Counted from the first letter of the stretch, positions 26,573 to 36,641 are shown. The stretch is 64,000 nucleotides of DNA from an uncultured Prevotellaceae bacterium (GCA_900318335.1 ONKF01000002.1:1-64000); one strand, 5' to 3'. Made by a program: numbers and translations. The notes: a model not told the origin generated them from the letters alone.

Positions 26573-28000
26573 ATGAGAAACATTGTCTTCATAGTATTAT
26601 GTGTCATAGGCTTGCAGGCATCGGCCCAAGTAGTGACACTCGACTCATGCCGTCACATGGCGTTGAGCAACAACAAGGAGATACAGCAGGCCTCGTTGGG
26701 CATCGAGAAAGCCAATTATCAGCGCAAGGAGGCTGCAGCGGCCTATCTGCCGCAATTTGACCTCACGGCGGGTTATATCTACAATTCCCGCAGGGTGTCG
26801 CTTGTCAAGGAGGACCAGATGCTGCCAACCAAGTCGTTTAACCTCCAGACGGGCACCTATGACTACAACCTGGTAATAGACCCGCGCACGGGTGCTCCCT
26901 TGCAGGTCGATGGACAATACGTGCCCTCGACGGTCGCCTTGCTGCCCAAGAGCGGCTTGAGTTACAATATCCATAATCTCATGGGCGGTGCCCTGACGGT
27001 GACCCAGCCCATCTACATGGGTGGTAAAATCACCGCGATGAACCAGATTACCGACCTGGCTCAGCAGCTCGCCCGCGAGATGCGCGAGAGCAAGGTCGAG
27101 GACGTTATCTACAACGTCGATGCCGCCTACTGGCAGGTCGTGTCGCTGTGTGCCAAGCAGAAGCTCGCCCGCAGCTACGTCAACCTGGTCGAGAAGCTCT
27201 CCAGTGACGTCAAGGCGATGGTGAACGAGGGTGTCGCCACTCATGCCAATCAGCTCGCTGTCGATGTGAAGCTCAATGAGGCCAATGTTGACATGACCAA
27301 GGTGGATAATGGCGTGACCTTGTCCCGCATGTTGCTCGCCCAGTTGTGCGGACTTCCTGTCAACACGATGATGACCCTCGCCGATGAGGGCCATGACGAG
27401 CTGGATATGACGCTCGCCCCGACCAACTACAATCTGGATGAGGTCTATGGCAAGCGTCACGATGTCCGTTCACTGGAACTGGCCACCAAGATATATGATC
27501 AACAGGTAAAGGTCGCCCGCAGCGAGATGATGCCCAAGCTCGCCGCTGTGGCCGCCCTCCATGCCACCAATCCCAACAGCTATGATGGCTTTGAGAACCG
27601 TTTCGGAGCCGCCTTCAGCGTGGGCGCTACCCTCAGGATGCCACTTTGGCATTGGGGTGGATTGAGCAACAAGGTTAAGGCCGCCCAGGTCGAGGCCAAT
27701 GTCAAGCGCCTGGAACTCGATGACGCCAAGGAAAAAATCGCCTTGCAGATCAGTCAGGCCGCTTTCAGCTATCAGGAGGCTTTCAAGACGTGGAATGCCA
27801 CCAAGGCTAATCTGGCCCAGGCCGATGAGAACCTGCGCATCGCCAATCTCGCCTTCAAGGAAGGCATGGGTACCCTCGACGAGGTGCTTACCGCACAGAC
27901 GGCATGGCTCAAGGCTAACAGCGAGAAAATCGATGCCGAAATCAACGTCAAGCTCACCCGCGTGTTCCTCGACAAGGTGATGGGCAACATGGCTTATTGA
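26573..28000 (+). CDS. TolC-family outer-membrane efflux protein
   Basis: A 475-aa outer-membrane exit duct. It has a signal peptide to about residue 19 (ASAQV), then LDSCRHMALSNNKEIQQA, the usual opening of TolC proteins. Two long helical repeats surround predicted barrel strands, and the C-terminal half contains ANLAQADENLRIANLAFKEG and LDEVLTAQ, typical of the second repeat. It is the first gene of an operon with a membrane-fusion protein and two ABC-2 permeases. Together these would form a trans-envelope exporter. Start set at the ATG 26573, because upstream codons overlap the promoter box. Confidence 0.92.
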   Translation: MRNIVFIVLCVIGLQASAQVVTLDSCRHMALSNNKEIQQASLGIEKANYQRKEAAAAYLPQFDLTAGYIYNSRRVSLVKEDQMLPTKSFNLQTGTYDYNLVIDPRTGAPLQVDGQYVPSTVALLPKSGLSYNIHNLMGGALTVTQPIYMGGKITAMNQITDLAQQLAREMRESKVEDVIYNVDAAYWQVVSLCAKQKLARSYVNLVEKLSSDVKAMVNEGVATHANQLAVDVKLNEANVDMTKVDNGVTLSRMLLAQLCGLPVNTMMTLADEGHDELDMTLAPTNYNLDEVYGKRHDVRSLELATKIYDQQVKVARSEMMPKLAAVAALHATNPNSYDGFENRFGAAFSVGATLRMPLWHWGGLSNKVKAAQVEANVKRLELDDAKEKIALQISQAAFSYQEAFKTWNATKANLAQADENLRIANLAFKEGMGTLDEVLTAQTAWLKANSEKIDAEINVKLTRVFLDKVMGNMAY

Positions 28001-28059
28001 TTGATAGAGAAGGTGATGAGATCGCCAAATAAAAACTGACAACCGCAAACAGAATAGAT

Positions 28060-29070
28060 ATGGAAAAAGATGAACAGCGGACCGTGGTCCGCAAGAAGGA
28101 CAAAGCGCTGCTGGCGGCGCTGGCAGTGTTTGCCCTGGTGATGGCAAGCATCGCCATTGTAGGCATTTTGCTCATCCATCCAGCCGACACGCTCACTCAG
28201 GGCCAGGCCGATTGTGACGCCGTGCGCGTGAGTGGCAAGTTACCGGGTCGTGTCGTTCGCTTCTATGTGCACGAGGGCGACTCCGTCCACAAGGGCGACA
28301 AGCTGGTGAGCATCTACTCGAGCACTGTCGATGCCAAGTACTACCAGGCCAAGCAGATGCAGGAAGCCGCCGCTTCCCAAAACCAGAAGGCTGAGCGTGG
28401 CACCCGCGAGGAACTCAAGCAGGGCGCCTACAACATGTGGCAACAGGCCATCGCTGCCCAGACCATTGCCGAGAAGACTTATCAACGCGTCGAGAACCTC
28501 TACAAGCAGGGCGTCGCCACCCAGCAGAAACGTGACGAGGCCAAGGCCGCCTATGATGCCGCCACTGCCCAGGTCAAGGCCGCCAAGGCCCAGTATGACA
28601 TGGCCGTGAAGGGCGCTCAGCAGGAGGATAAGAACGCTTCCAGGAGCATGGCCAACGCAGCCCGTGGTACGGTTATGGAGGTCGAGAGCCTGCTCGAGGA
28701 CCAGGTGCTCGTGGCTCCGTGTGACGGCGAGGTGAGCGAGATTTATCTCCAGGAAGGCGAACTCGTGGCGATGGGAACCCCCGTCATGTCGATTGCCAAG
28801 CTTGACGACATGTGGGTAAGTTTCAGCGTGCGCGAGGAGATGCTCAACGACCTGCCTATGGGTAAGGAAGTGAGTGTGCGCATCCCTGCGTTGAACAACA
28901 TGCAGACCAAGATGTCGGTTTACTATATCCACGACATGGGAAGTTATGCCGTATGGCAGGCCGCCAAGGCCCAGGGCCAGTACGACAGCAAAACCTTTGA
29001 GGTGAAGATGCGTCCCGTGAGCAAGGTGCCCAATCTGCGTCCCGGCATGTCGGTAATCCTCGAAAAATAA
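28060..29070 (+). CDS. HlyD-family membrane fusion protein
   Basis: A 336-aa periplasmic adaptor that joins inner-membrane transporter to TolC. It has one transmembrane segment at about residues 17-40. A lipoyl/biotinyl-like half follows (GKLPGRVVRFYVHEGDSVHKGD), then a long coiled-coil hairpin at about 95-200 rich in Ala, Gln and Lys. The second lipoyl half is VLVAPCDGEVSEIYLQEGELV, followed by a beta-barrel domain. Length fits the YbhG/EmrA type. It lies 60 bases after the TolC gene and 27 before the first permease. Confidence 0.92.
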   Translation: MEKDEQRTVVRKKDKALLAALAVFALVMASIAIVGILLIHPADTLTQGQADCDAVRVSGKLPGRVVRFYVHEGDSVHKGDKLVSIYSSTVDAKYYQAKQMQEAAASQNQKAERGTREELKQGAYNMWQQAIAAQTIAEKTYQRVENLYKQGVATQQKRDEAKAAYDAATAQVKAAKAQYDMAVKGAQQEDKNASRSMANAARGTVMEVESLLEDQVLVAPCDGEVSEIYLQEGELVAMGTPVMSIAKLDDMWVSFSVREEMLNDLPMGKEVSVRIPALNNMQTKMSVYYIHDMGSYAVWQAAKAQGQYDSKTFEVKMRPVSKVPNLRPGMSVILEK

Positions 29071-29096
29071 CTTAACGGCTCTATCCATTTTATCCA

Positions 29097-30263
29097 ATGA
29101 TAACGAGATACATAGGTCAGTCGTTCAAGCGCGGGCTCGTTCAGCTCGTGCGCAGGCCGATGTATTTTCTGCTCATTGTCATCATGCCCTTGCTGTGCAG
29201 CTGGTTCCTGATGGACCTGATCAAGAGCGGCAGCGTGCAGCGTGTTCCCGTGGGCATCGTTGACCTGGACAACAGTGTCATGTCGCGCCAGGTGTCGCGC
29301 ACGCTCGGTGGTTTCCAGCAGGTCAACATCAGCAAGCGCTACACCAACTTTGCCGAGGCTCGTGATGCCGTTCAGCGTGGCGAGGTGCTGGGTTTCTTCT
29401 TCATCCCCGATAATTTGGAGGAATTGGCGTTGGGTGGCCGTCAACCGGTGGTGAGCTTCTATGTGAACTACGCTTATTATGCGCCGGGGTCGATGCAGTA
29501 CAAGGGCTTCAAGACGATGTCGCTGCTGGCCAACGGTGCGATTGTGCAGACCGCATTGCGCACAGTGGGTGTCCCTGACAGGAAGATTGCTGCAGCCCTG
29601 CAACCCTATCAGACCCACGTCCATGCCTTGAATAACCCGTTCACCAACTACAATTACTACCTGAACTCGACCTTTGTGCCGTGTTTCTTGTCATTGTTTA
29701 TCCTGCTTGTGACGGCATTTGCGCTGGGCATGGAGTTGAAGTCGGGATTGAGCCGCCAGTGGCTCAGGACTTCCGGTAATAGCATGTTCCTTGCCCTGGT
29801 TGGTAAATTGGTGCCCCAGACGGTGCTCTTTACCGTTGTCGGCTGGTTCATCCAGTGGATGATGTTCCGCTGCTATGATTTCCCGCTCAACTGCAACCCG
29901 TGGAACATGCTCATCGCGATGTTCCTGCTCGTGGTCGCTAACCAGAGTTTTGCCGTGCTGATGTACTGCTTCGTTCCCAACTTCCGCTACGGCACGATGC
30001 TGTGTACTCTGCTGGGCATGGTCTCCTTCTCGTTTGCGGGCTTTTCATTGCCTCAGGAGTCCATGTACTCCTGGGTCGAGGCTTTGGGCTTTGTGATGCC
30101 CATCAAGTATTACTTCCTCATCATGGTCGATCAGGCCTTGAACGGCGTTGACCTGTACTATTCACGATTCTATTATGCGGCACTTATCGGATTCACGATA
30201 TTGCCCATGCTGGCGTCTTGGCACTTGAAGAAAGAGTGCCTTAATCCAGTATATGTGCCTTGA
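29097..30263 (+). CDS. ABC-2 type permease, first of a pair
   Basis: A 388-aa inner-membrane protein of the ABC-2 family (YbhS/YbhR type). One transmembrane segment at about residues 20-40 is followed by a large extracytoplasmic domain (about 45-190). Five more segments lie in the C-terminal half, including the stretch around FVPCFLSLFILLVTAFALGMEL. It forms a pair with the next gene, 6 bases downstream, and probably a heterodimeric channel. No nucleotide-binding subunit is encoded in the operon. Confidence 0.88.
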   Translation: MITRYIGQSFKRGLVQLVRRPMYFLLIVIMPLLCSWFLMDLIKSGSVQRVPVGIVDLDNSVMSRQVSRTLGGFQQVNISKRYTNFAEARDAVQRGEVLGFFFIPDNLEELALGGRQPVVSFYVNYAYYAPGSMQYKGFKTMSLLANGAIVQTALRTVGVPDRKIAAALQPYQTHVHALNNPFTNYNYYLNSTFVPCFLSLFILLVTAFALGMELKSGLSRQWLRTSGNSMFLALVGKLVPQTVLFTVVGWFIQWMMFRCYDFPLNCNPWNMLIAMFLLVVANQSFAVLMYCFVPNFRYGTMLCTLLGMVSFSFAGFSLPQESMYSWVEALGFVMPIKYYFLIMVDQALNGVDLYYSRFYYAALIGFTILPMLASWHLKKECLNPVYVP

Positions 30264-30269
30264 TGATAT

Positions 30270-31526
30270 ATGACCGACAAAGTAAAACATAGCAAGCTCT
30301 TCCTCTGGTTTATCCAGGTCTTGAGAGTGTGTGGACGCGAACTGCTGCTGGTGTTCCGCGACGAGGGCGTCGTCATCTTTTTCTTGTTGCTCAACGCGGT
30401 CTATCCTGTGCTGTATGCCATCATCTACAACCCCGAGGTGGTACGCGACGAGCCCGTTGTCGTTGTCGATGACAACCGCACCGCTATGAGCCGTGAATTA
30501 ATCCGTCGCATGGATGCGACCCAGGAGGTTGACATCGTGGGTTATGCGGCCAACATGCAGGAAGCCCAGGATGCGATGCACCGCAAGGCTTGCTATGGCA
30601 TCCTCTATGTGCCGCGCGACTTCGCTCAGAGCGTTGGGCGTGGCGATCAGGGGCATATCTCGCTTTACTGTGACATGAGCGTGATGATGCGTTACAAGGC
30701 GATGTTCACCGCATTGAACGGTGTCACTCAGGCGATGGGTGGAGAGCGGCTGGCAGCCGTTGTCGAGCCGGTGATCAACATGAGCGGCAGCATCATCGAG
30801 AGCCGTCAAGTCCCCGTGGGCAACACGGCGATGGGTATTGCGAGCGCCGTGTTGCTGTTCATCTTGCCCCTGGTGTTGCAACAGAGCATGATATTAGGTA
30901 TAGCCATGCTGCATGGCGGCAGCATTGAGCGTCGCCGTCGCAATGGCGGACGTGACCCGATGGCCGTGGATGCCTGTGTGAGCGCCACCATCATCGGTAA
31001 GACGTTGTGTCACCAGATCATCTATGTCATCCCCGTTATCTATGTTCTGCACTATGTGCCGTTGATGTTCGGCTTCCCGCAGTATGGTGATTTCCTGCAC
31101 ATTGCCTGCCTGGCAGTGCCGTTTATCATTGCTGTCTCGCTGATGGGGCAGACGTTACAGGCCTTTGTTAATGAGCGCGAGAGCGTCTTCTTGCTCTTCG
31201 TCTTCTCGTCGGTGGTGTTTGTCTTCTTGACGGGCGCATCGTGGCCCCGCTACTTGATGTCACGGCTGTGGTATGTCGTGGGAGACTGCGTCCCCGCCAC
31301 TTGGATGAGCAATGCCTATGTCCTCATGCAGAGCGATGGAGCCACTCTCTATCAAGTGTCCCACCAGTACTGGATGATGTGGCTTCAGGTGCCCGTGATG
31401 TTCATCCTTGCCTATCTGGTTGAGCGCTTTGTCAACCGTCGCCGTTACCGTTCCTGGATTGCCGCAAGTGAGGACAATCCCAACGTTCTCACCCGCATCG
31501 AGCTCGCCAAGAACGGTGTGGGCTGA
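30270..31526 (+). CDS. ABC-2 type permease, second of a pair
   Basis: A 418-aa paralog of the preceding permease with the same layout: an N-terminal segment (about 28-48), an extracytoplasmic domain containing EPVVVVDDNRTAMSREL, and about five C-terminal membrane segments. It begins 6 bases after the previous stop, so the two are translationally coupled. Substrates of such pairs in Bacteroidales are mostly unknown; drugs, lipids or polymers are all possible. No Walker A motif is present. Confidence 0.88.
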   Translation: MTDKVKHSKLFLWFIQVLRVCGRELLLVFRDEGVVIFFLLLNAVYPVLYAIIYNPEVVRDEPVVVVDDNRTAMSRELIRRMDATQEVDIVGYAANMQEAQDAMHRKACYGILYVPRDFAQSVGRGDQGHISLYCDMSVMMRYKAMFTALNGVTQAMGGERLAAVVEPVINMSGSIIESRQVPVGNTAMGIASAVLLFILPLVLQQSMILGIAMLHGGSIERRRRNGGRDPMAVDACVSATIIGKTLCHQIIYVIPVIYVLHYVPLMFGFPQYGDFLHIACLAVPFIIAVSLMGQTLQAFVNERESVFLLFVFSSVVFVFLTGASWPRYLMSRLWYVVGDCVPATWMSNAYVLMQSDGATLYQVSHQYWMMWLQVPVMFILAYLVERFVNRRRYRSWIAASEDNPNVLTRIELAKNGVG

Positions 31527-31573
31527 CACTCCTGTAAACTTCGTTTTTACCGATATTATCCATTCTATCAGTA

Positions 31574-32215
31574 ATGGAAGATATGATTTTCCCCTGTGGC
31601 ACCCATGTGCTGATGTGGCGGCTTGATGAAGAGCCGTCGCGGCTTCTGGCTTTGTGCCGCGAGAGGGGAATCCCCGTTGATGACTTGGTAGATCAGCCGG
31701 TTAAGCGCCAACGCGAGAAGGTGGCAGAACGGCTGTTGCTGTGTAGCGCTTTCGGCAGCCCTGTTACGATGTGCCATGACGCTCAAGGAGCACCGTCGGT
31801 CGAGGGCCGGGATGTCAACATCAGCATCACCCACACGCCACAACTGGTGGCACTGGCATGGAATGAGCGTGTGGCCATCGGCATCGATGCAGAGCGGACC
31901 GACCGCCAACAAGTGCTCAAGGTGCGCAACAAATTCCTCAACAGCAGTGAACTGCAGTTCATCGCTCCCGATGACCTGGATGCCCATATCATCGCTTGGA
32001 CGGCCAAGGAGGCCGTCATCAAGGCCGAGCGCAACAGTGCTATCGACTGGACCGAGGGCATCCGCCTGGAACCGTTTGTCATCAACCCCGATGAAACCAC
32101 GGTAATCGCTCATTGCGGCAGTCGCGATTACCGCTTGGTGACCCGCATGGTTGAGGAACACTATATCACTCTTGCAACTCCCATAGTAAGCCTAAGGCAT
32201 GGGGTAGGGCAATAA
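31574..32215 (+). CDS. 4'-phosphopantetheinyl transferase superfamily protein (Sfp-like)
   Basis: A 213-aa cytosolic enzyme of the Sfp/AcpT superfamily, which moves the phosphopantetheine arm from CoA to carrier proteins. The family motifs are visible: ISITHTPQLVALAWN, then VAIGIDAER (the magnesium-binding Asp/Glu), then WTAKEAVIKA (the conserved WxxKEA). It follows the second permease by 47 bases and is probably the last gene of the exporter operon. Its presence hints that the exported product may be made on a carrier protein, but no synthase is in the window. porU starts 91 bases downstream with no clear terminator between. Confidence 0.88.
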   Translation: MEDMIFPCGTHVLMWRLDEEPSRLLALCRERGIPVDDLVDQPVKRQREKVAERLLLCSAFGSPVTMCHDAQGAPSVEGRDVNISITHTPQLVALAWNERVAIGIDAERTDRQQVLKVRNKFLNSSELQFIAPDDLDAHIIAWTAKEAVIKAERNSAIDWTEGIRLEPFVINPDETTVIAHCGSRDYRLVTRMVEEHYITLATPIVSLRHGVGQ

Positions 32216-32306
32216 AGTGGCCCGTTTATCGTTATAAGTTTAGAAACAGAAATGTGCTTCCCGTGGACAGAATCATGGTGAGCACTACAACACTATATAA
32301 GTTGCA

Positions 32307-35300
32307 ATGATGAGCAAGTTGATGAAATATTTCGCCCGAATGGTCATGTGCGGACTGCTGATTGCCGCGTGTGCCATGCCTGCTGGTGCCTATGACAAGA
32401 GCTTCTATGCCGAGAACAGTAAATTGGCCAGTGGCAAGTGGGTAAAGATATCGGTCAAGGAAAGCGGTATTTATCAGATTACCGCCGAAGATATCCGCAG
32501 TTGGGGTTTGGGTACCGATTTGTCACAGATCCACATCTTCGGCTACGGTGGAGCGCCTTTGAGCCAGAAGATGGACGAGAACTACGCCGATGACCTGCCT
32601 CAGATGCCTCTGGTGCGTACCGAGGGGCGTATCCTTTTCTACGCTCAGGGTCCCACGACCTGGAAGAGGCTTAGCAAGTCGTTTGAGCAAGTTCAAGAGC
32701 AACATCCTTATGCCATTTCAGGAGACTATCTGATCACCAACGACAGCCGTTTCAATGACATCGAGATTCCCAAGGCTGCCAATTCACCCGCTGGAGGAAC
32801 CCCCGTCACCACGTTCACCGGGCGCCTGTATCATGAGCAGGAGATTGACAATCCTGGCGAAACGGGACGCAGATTTTTGGGCGAGAGCTTTGCCACTACC
32901 AAGAGCCAGACGTTCAAATTCACACTTGACGATAGGGTTGAGGGCGAGCCAGTGACGGTTTACACATCGTTTGCCGCCAAGACCGGCAGTTCCTACAGTA
33001 CAGTCACTTGCAGTTACAATGGTACACAACTGCCTGTGACCGATGGCGATCTGATCGCGAGAACTACCGACCTGACCCATACCCATTTTTTTGAGACGAC
33101 CGGCTGTTTGAAGTCGTTTGATCTTGAGGGTACCAATGACTTGAATTACACCATCAGCTACTCCAGTAGCGGAACCATCTATATGGCGCGCCTGGACTAC
33201 ATTACCGTCAACTATGTGCGCAGCCTGAGGCTCAGGAACGGTAGTCTGACCTTTGGTTACCATGAGGCGAGCAGTGATAAGAAATATCGCTTGGCTGGGA
33301 CCGGAAGCACGACCCGCGTGTGGGATGTCACCGTTCCCTATGCCCCGATGCAGCTCAATGCCGTTGCCGATGGTGACAATGGCCTTGCCTTCAGTCCCGC
33401 GATCAGTGGCCGCCGGGAGTTTGTCGCATTTGAGGAGTCGGGAACCTATTCCCACCCCGATTACATTGGCGAAGTGTCCAATCAGAACATACACGGTGAA
33501 CCCACCCCCGACATGATTATTCTGGCTCCCAGTGCCTATCTGGAGCAGGCCGGCAGGGTGGCGGCTCTGCATGAGGATTATGACAACTTCCGCGTGCTTG
33601 TGCTCGACCATGAGAAGGTGTTTAACGAGTTCTCCAGCGGTACCCGTGACGCGATGGCCTACCGCCGCTTGTGCAAGATGTTCTATGACCGTGGCGCCAG
33701 CAGTGACGGCCACAAGTTTGGGTACCTGTTGTTATTCGGCGGCGGCAGCTATGACAACCGTCTGGTGGGCACCAATGCCAGTGTGCTCAATTTCCCGCAC
33801 TTGCTCACCTGGCAATCAGTCAGGAGTGATGACGAGAACAACTCTTACACCAGTGACGATTTCTTTGGCATCCTGGATGATGAGAGCTCGATGGGAGTTA
33901 ATGAGAAGATGAATGTGTCCGTCGGCCGCATGATTGTCAGGAACGTGAGCGAGGCTCGTGCCGTAGTCAACAAGCTTGAGAAATACATGACAAAGCCTAT
34001 TTACGGTTCTTGGAAGAATCAGGTGATGCTTGTTGCCGATGATGAGAATGAGGGTATCCACATGATTCAGTCATTGGCTATGGACTCCATCATGAGAGCC
34101 TCTGGTGGTGCTGACGTGGTGCGTAATTATGTCTTTATTGATGCCTTCAACTACGTGAGCGAGGGTGGCGCACGCACCTATCCCGACGCACGCGCCAAGA
34201 TGTTCAACCGCCTGAACGAGGGAACACTGTGGTGGAACTACATCGGTCACTCGAGTACCCAGAACTGGACTGCCGAGGGCTTGCTCAAGCGCGCCGATGT
34301 CGAGACCAACCTGTTCTACAAGCGTTTGCCGGTATTGTATGCTGCCACGTGTGAGTTCTGCCGCTTTGACAATTCTGTCACCTCGTCGGGTGAACTGGTC
34401 TTTACCAATCCTAACGGTGGCGCCATCGCTGTGATATGTCCACCCCGATTGGCTTTGATTCAGTCCAATGGCGCATTAAGCAATGCCATGGCCCGCTATA
34501 TCTTTTCCCGTGATGAAAAGGGTCGTCCTCAGCGCATCGGTGATATCTTGCGCCTTGCAAAGAAAGATCTCAGTGCATCGACCGACAACCACCGTCGCTA
34601 CTTTGTGTTTGGTGACCCTGCCATGAGGCTGGCTTATGCCCCCTATACCGCTCAGGTCAAGACGATTAACGGCAAACCTGTCGACAGCAACAATATGCCC
34701 GTGTTCAAGGCTCGTGAGCAAGTGGAGTTCGCTGGTGATATCTTGGATTTTTCAGGACAAGTGGCTACTAACTTCAATGGCTCGATTGTGTCAACCCTCT
34801 ATGGCTGCCAGGAATCTGTCACGACTCATGGCTATGGAGGGGATGATGGCCGTCAGGTGACCTATCTGGATCGTCCTAATCGTCTCGCAATCAATGTGGA
34901 TAGCGTGAATGGTGGTCACTTCACCGTGCGCGTCATTATCCCCAGCGAGGTGAATAATGAGTATGACAACTACAGCCCGTCGATGATCAACCTGTATGCC
35001 TATGACAGCCGTGACACGCTCGAGGCCAAGGGTGCCAACAGTGATTTCTATATCTATGGCTACGAGGACGACGAGGTGGCTGACACCATCGGTCCTAATA
35101 TCATCACGATGGGATTGAATGACGAGACATTTGTCAACGGCAGCGATGTCAACGAGTCGCCCCTGTTGCTCGCTACGGTGAGCGATGATAGCGGCGTGAA
35201 CTTCTCGTCGGCAGGCATCGGCCACAGCATGACGCTCACGCTCGATGGCACCATCAGCTACAATGACTTGCTCAGCTACTACACGCCCCAGTTTGCCGAG

Positions 35301-35750
35301 GAAGGCACACTGGGCAGCATCAGTTACCAGTTGAATGACCTCGCAACGGGTCCGCACACCCTGAGGTTGCGCGTGTGGGATGTTTACAACAATGTGAGCG
35401 AGAAAACCATCTCGTTCAACGTTGTCAAAGGTCTTGCTCCCGAGATTGCCGACGTCTATTGCGCCGCCAATCCCGCTTCGGTGGAAACTTCATTCTATGT
35501 GAAGCATAACCGTCCCGATGCCGTTGTCACCGTCACTATCGAGGTCTATGACTTGCTGGGCCGCCGTGTGTGGAGCACCACACAATCAGGCCGCAGCGAT
35601 ATGTATACCTCGACTCCTGTGACCTGGGATCTCACCGACGCTGGCGGTCGCCGTGTGCCGCGTGGCATCTATGTGTACCGTGCTACGATATCCACCGATG
35701 GTATCAAGGAGGCGACCAAGGCCAAGAAACTGGCCGTCGCCGGCGAATAA
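32307..35750 (+). CDS. porU: Type IX secretion sortase PorU (C25 cysteine peptidase)
   Basis: A 1147-aa exported protein. PorU cleaves the C-terminal sorting domain of type IX cargo at the cell surface and attaches the cargo to lipopolysaccharide. The signal peptide ends near residue 28 (PAGAY). The N-terminal region has the PorU opening SKLASGKWVKISVKESGIYQIT and the motif DDLPQ. The C25 domain covers about 400-790, with His648 in NYIGHSS and Cys682 in AATCEFCRF, 34 residues apart as in gingipains. The C-terminus is a FlgD-Ig-like tail (YDLLGRRVW ... PRGIYVYRATI). Of the four C25 genes here this copy looks closest to canonical PorU. A strong terminator follows. Confidence 0.82.
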   Translation: MMSKLMKYFARMVMCGLLIAACAMPAGAYDKSFYAENSKLASGKWVKISVKESGIYQITAEDIRSWGLGTDLSQIHIFGYGGAPLSQKMDENYADDLPQMPLVRTEGRILFYAQGPTTWKRLSKSFEQVQEQHPYAISGDYLITNDSRFNDIEIPKAANSPAGGTPVTTFTGRLYHEQEIDNPGETGRRFLGESFATTKSQTFKFTLDDRVEGEPVTVYTSFAAKTGSSYSTVTCSYNGTQLPVTDGDLIARTTDLTHTHFFETTGCLKSFDLEGTNDLNYTISYSSSGTIYMARLDYITVNYVRSLRLRNGSLTFGYHEASSDKKYRLAGTGSTTRVWDVTVPYAPMQLNAVADGDNGLAFSPAISGRREFVAFEESGTYSHPDYIGEVSNQNIHGEPTPDMIILAPSAYLEQAGRVAALHEDYDNFRVLVLDHEKVFNEFSSGTRDAMAYRRLCKMFYDRGASSDGHKFGYLLLFGGGSYDNRLVGTNASVLNFPHLLTWQSVRSDDENNSYTSDDFFGILDDESSMGVNEKMNVSVGRMIVRNVSEARAVVNKLEKYMTKPIYGSWKNQVMLVADDENEGIHMIQSLAMDSIMRASGGADVVRNYVFIDAFNYVSEGGARTYPDARAKMFNRLNEGTLWWNYIGHSSTQNWTAEGLLKRADVETNLFYKRLPVLYAATCEFCRFDNSVTSSGELVFTNPNGGAIAVICPPRLALIQSNGALSNAMARYIFSRDEKGRPQRIGDILRLAKKDLSASTDNHRRYFVFGDPAMRLAYAPYTAQVKTINGKPVDSNNMPVFKAREQVEFAGDILDFSGQVATNFNGSIVSTLYGCQESVTTHGYGGDDGRQVTYLDRPNRLAINVDSVNGGHFTVRVIIPSEVNNEYDNYSPSMINLYAYDSRDTLEAKGANSDFYIYGYEDDEVADTIGPNIITMGLNDETFVNGSDVNESPLLLATVSDDSGVNFSSAGIGHSMTLTLDGTISYNDLLSYYTPQFAEEGTLGSISYQLNDLATGPHTLRLRVWDVYNNVSEKTISFNVVKGLAPEIADVYCAANPASVETSFYVKHNRPDAVVTVTIEVYDLLGRRVWSTTQSGRSDMYTSTPVTWDLTDAGGRRVPRGIYVYRATISTDGIKEATKAKKLAVAGE

Positions 35751-35768
35751 ATCACATTGACTGTTAAT

Positions 35769-35822
35769 CAAGTCACCAGCCATCACCCTGTTATCGATGG
35801 CTGGTGGCTTGCTTTATTATCT
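35769..35822 (+). terminator. Terminator of porU
   Basis: A 16-bp stem (35769-35784 with 35796-35811, one G-T pair), an 11-base loop and the T-rich tail CTTTATTATCTT, 18 bases after the stop. Confidence 0.88.
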
Positions 35823-35888
35823 TAATGACTAAACACATAAGAATTGTTAAAATTCCACCGTTTTCCACTAAAAAGCGAGGCGAATACC

Positions 35889-35917
35889 TTGATATATAAA
35901 AAAATGAGCTAATTTTG
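35889..35917 (+). promoter_or_regulatory. Promoter for rex
   Basis: TTG, 18 bases, TAATTTTG. The -7 box ends 23 bases before the ATG at 35941, which supports that start over the in-frame TTG at 35926. Confidence 0.6.
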
Positions 35918-35940
35918 TAGGTTAATTGCATCATTATACG

Positions 35941-36597
35941 ATGAATATGGCCAAGAATAATGAGAATCGGGCAATTCTCCCGGAGCCTACGATAAGGCGA
36001 CTGCCGTGGTATTTGTCCTATGTGCGCATGCTTGACAACCTGCATGTCGAGTATGTGTCATCTACCCAGATATCCAAGGAACTCAATGTGCAGTCTTCCC
36101 AGATTGCCAAGGATTTGTCCTTTCTCAACATTCGCGGTAAGACCCGTATCGGTTACGAGGTGAGCAGTCTCGTCACCGAGCTTGAAGACTTCTTGGGCTT
36201 CAACAGGCACCACAATGCTGTGGTCATCGGTACCGGTAGCCTGGGCACTGCCCTGATGCAGGACCATGGTCTGGAGAACTATGGCCTGAACATTGTGGCC
36301 GGTTTTGACGTGCGCGACGAGGTAATCGGCCAGTGCGTCGGTGGCGTCCCCGTCTATGACATCAACCAGCTGGAAAGCTGGCGGCATGATCATGACGTGT
36401 CGATTGCCATCCTCACCGTGCCTGTCGAGCGGGCTCAGCAGAGTGCCGACCTGGCCATAGCCAGCGGGATGAAAGCGTTGTGGAATTTCACGCCCATCCG
36501 CATTAAGGCTCCTGACGACGTGATTATTGCCAACACGTCGATCTATGCCCACCTGGCCATCATCTATAACCGCATGCACGGTAATGATCAGAAATGA
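35941..36597 (+). CDS. rex: Redox-sensing transcriptional repressor Rex
   Basis: A 218-aa DNA-binding repressor that senses the NADH/NAD+ ratio. A winged-helix domain covers about residues 10-80 (TIRRLPWYLSYVRML, SSQIAKDLSFLNIRGKTRIGYEV). The Rossmann domain begins with VVIGTGSLGTAL, and NFTPIRIK near the end is also typical. In anaerobes Rex controls fermentation and NADH-using genes. It lies between porU and its paralogs with its own promoter. The FAH-like gene begins 44 bases downstream and may be read with it. No palindromic Rex operator was recognised nearby. Confidence 0.93.
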   Translation: MNMAKNNENRAILPEPTIRRLPWYLSYVRMLDNLHVEYVSSTQISKELNVQSSQIAKDLSFLNIRGKTRIGYEVSSLVTELEDFLGFNRHHNAVVIGTGSLGTALMQDHGLENYGLNIVAGFDVRDEVIGQCVGGVPVYDINQLESWRHDHDVSIAILTVPVERAQQSADLAIASGMKALWNFTPIRIKAPDDVIIANTSIYAHLAIIYNRMHGNDQK

Positions 36598-36641
36598 TCA
36601 GGAAAAAGTAAATAGAGAAAGTAGCACTCAGTGACAAGGAA

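Noticed and set aside
35926..35940. TTG start for rex
   Set aside because: It lies within about ten bases of the -7 box and adds residues not expected in Rex; the ATG at 35941 fits better.
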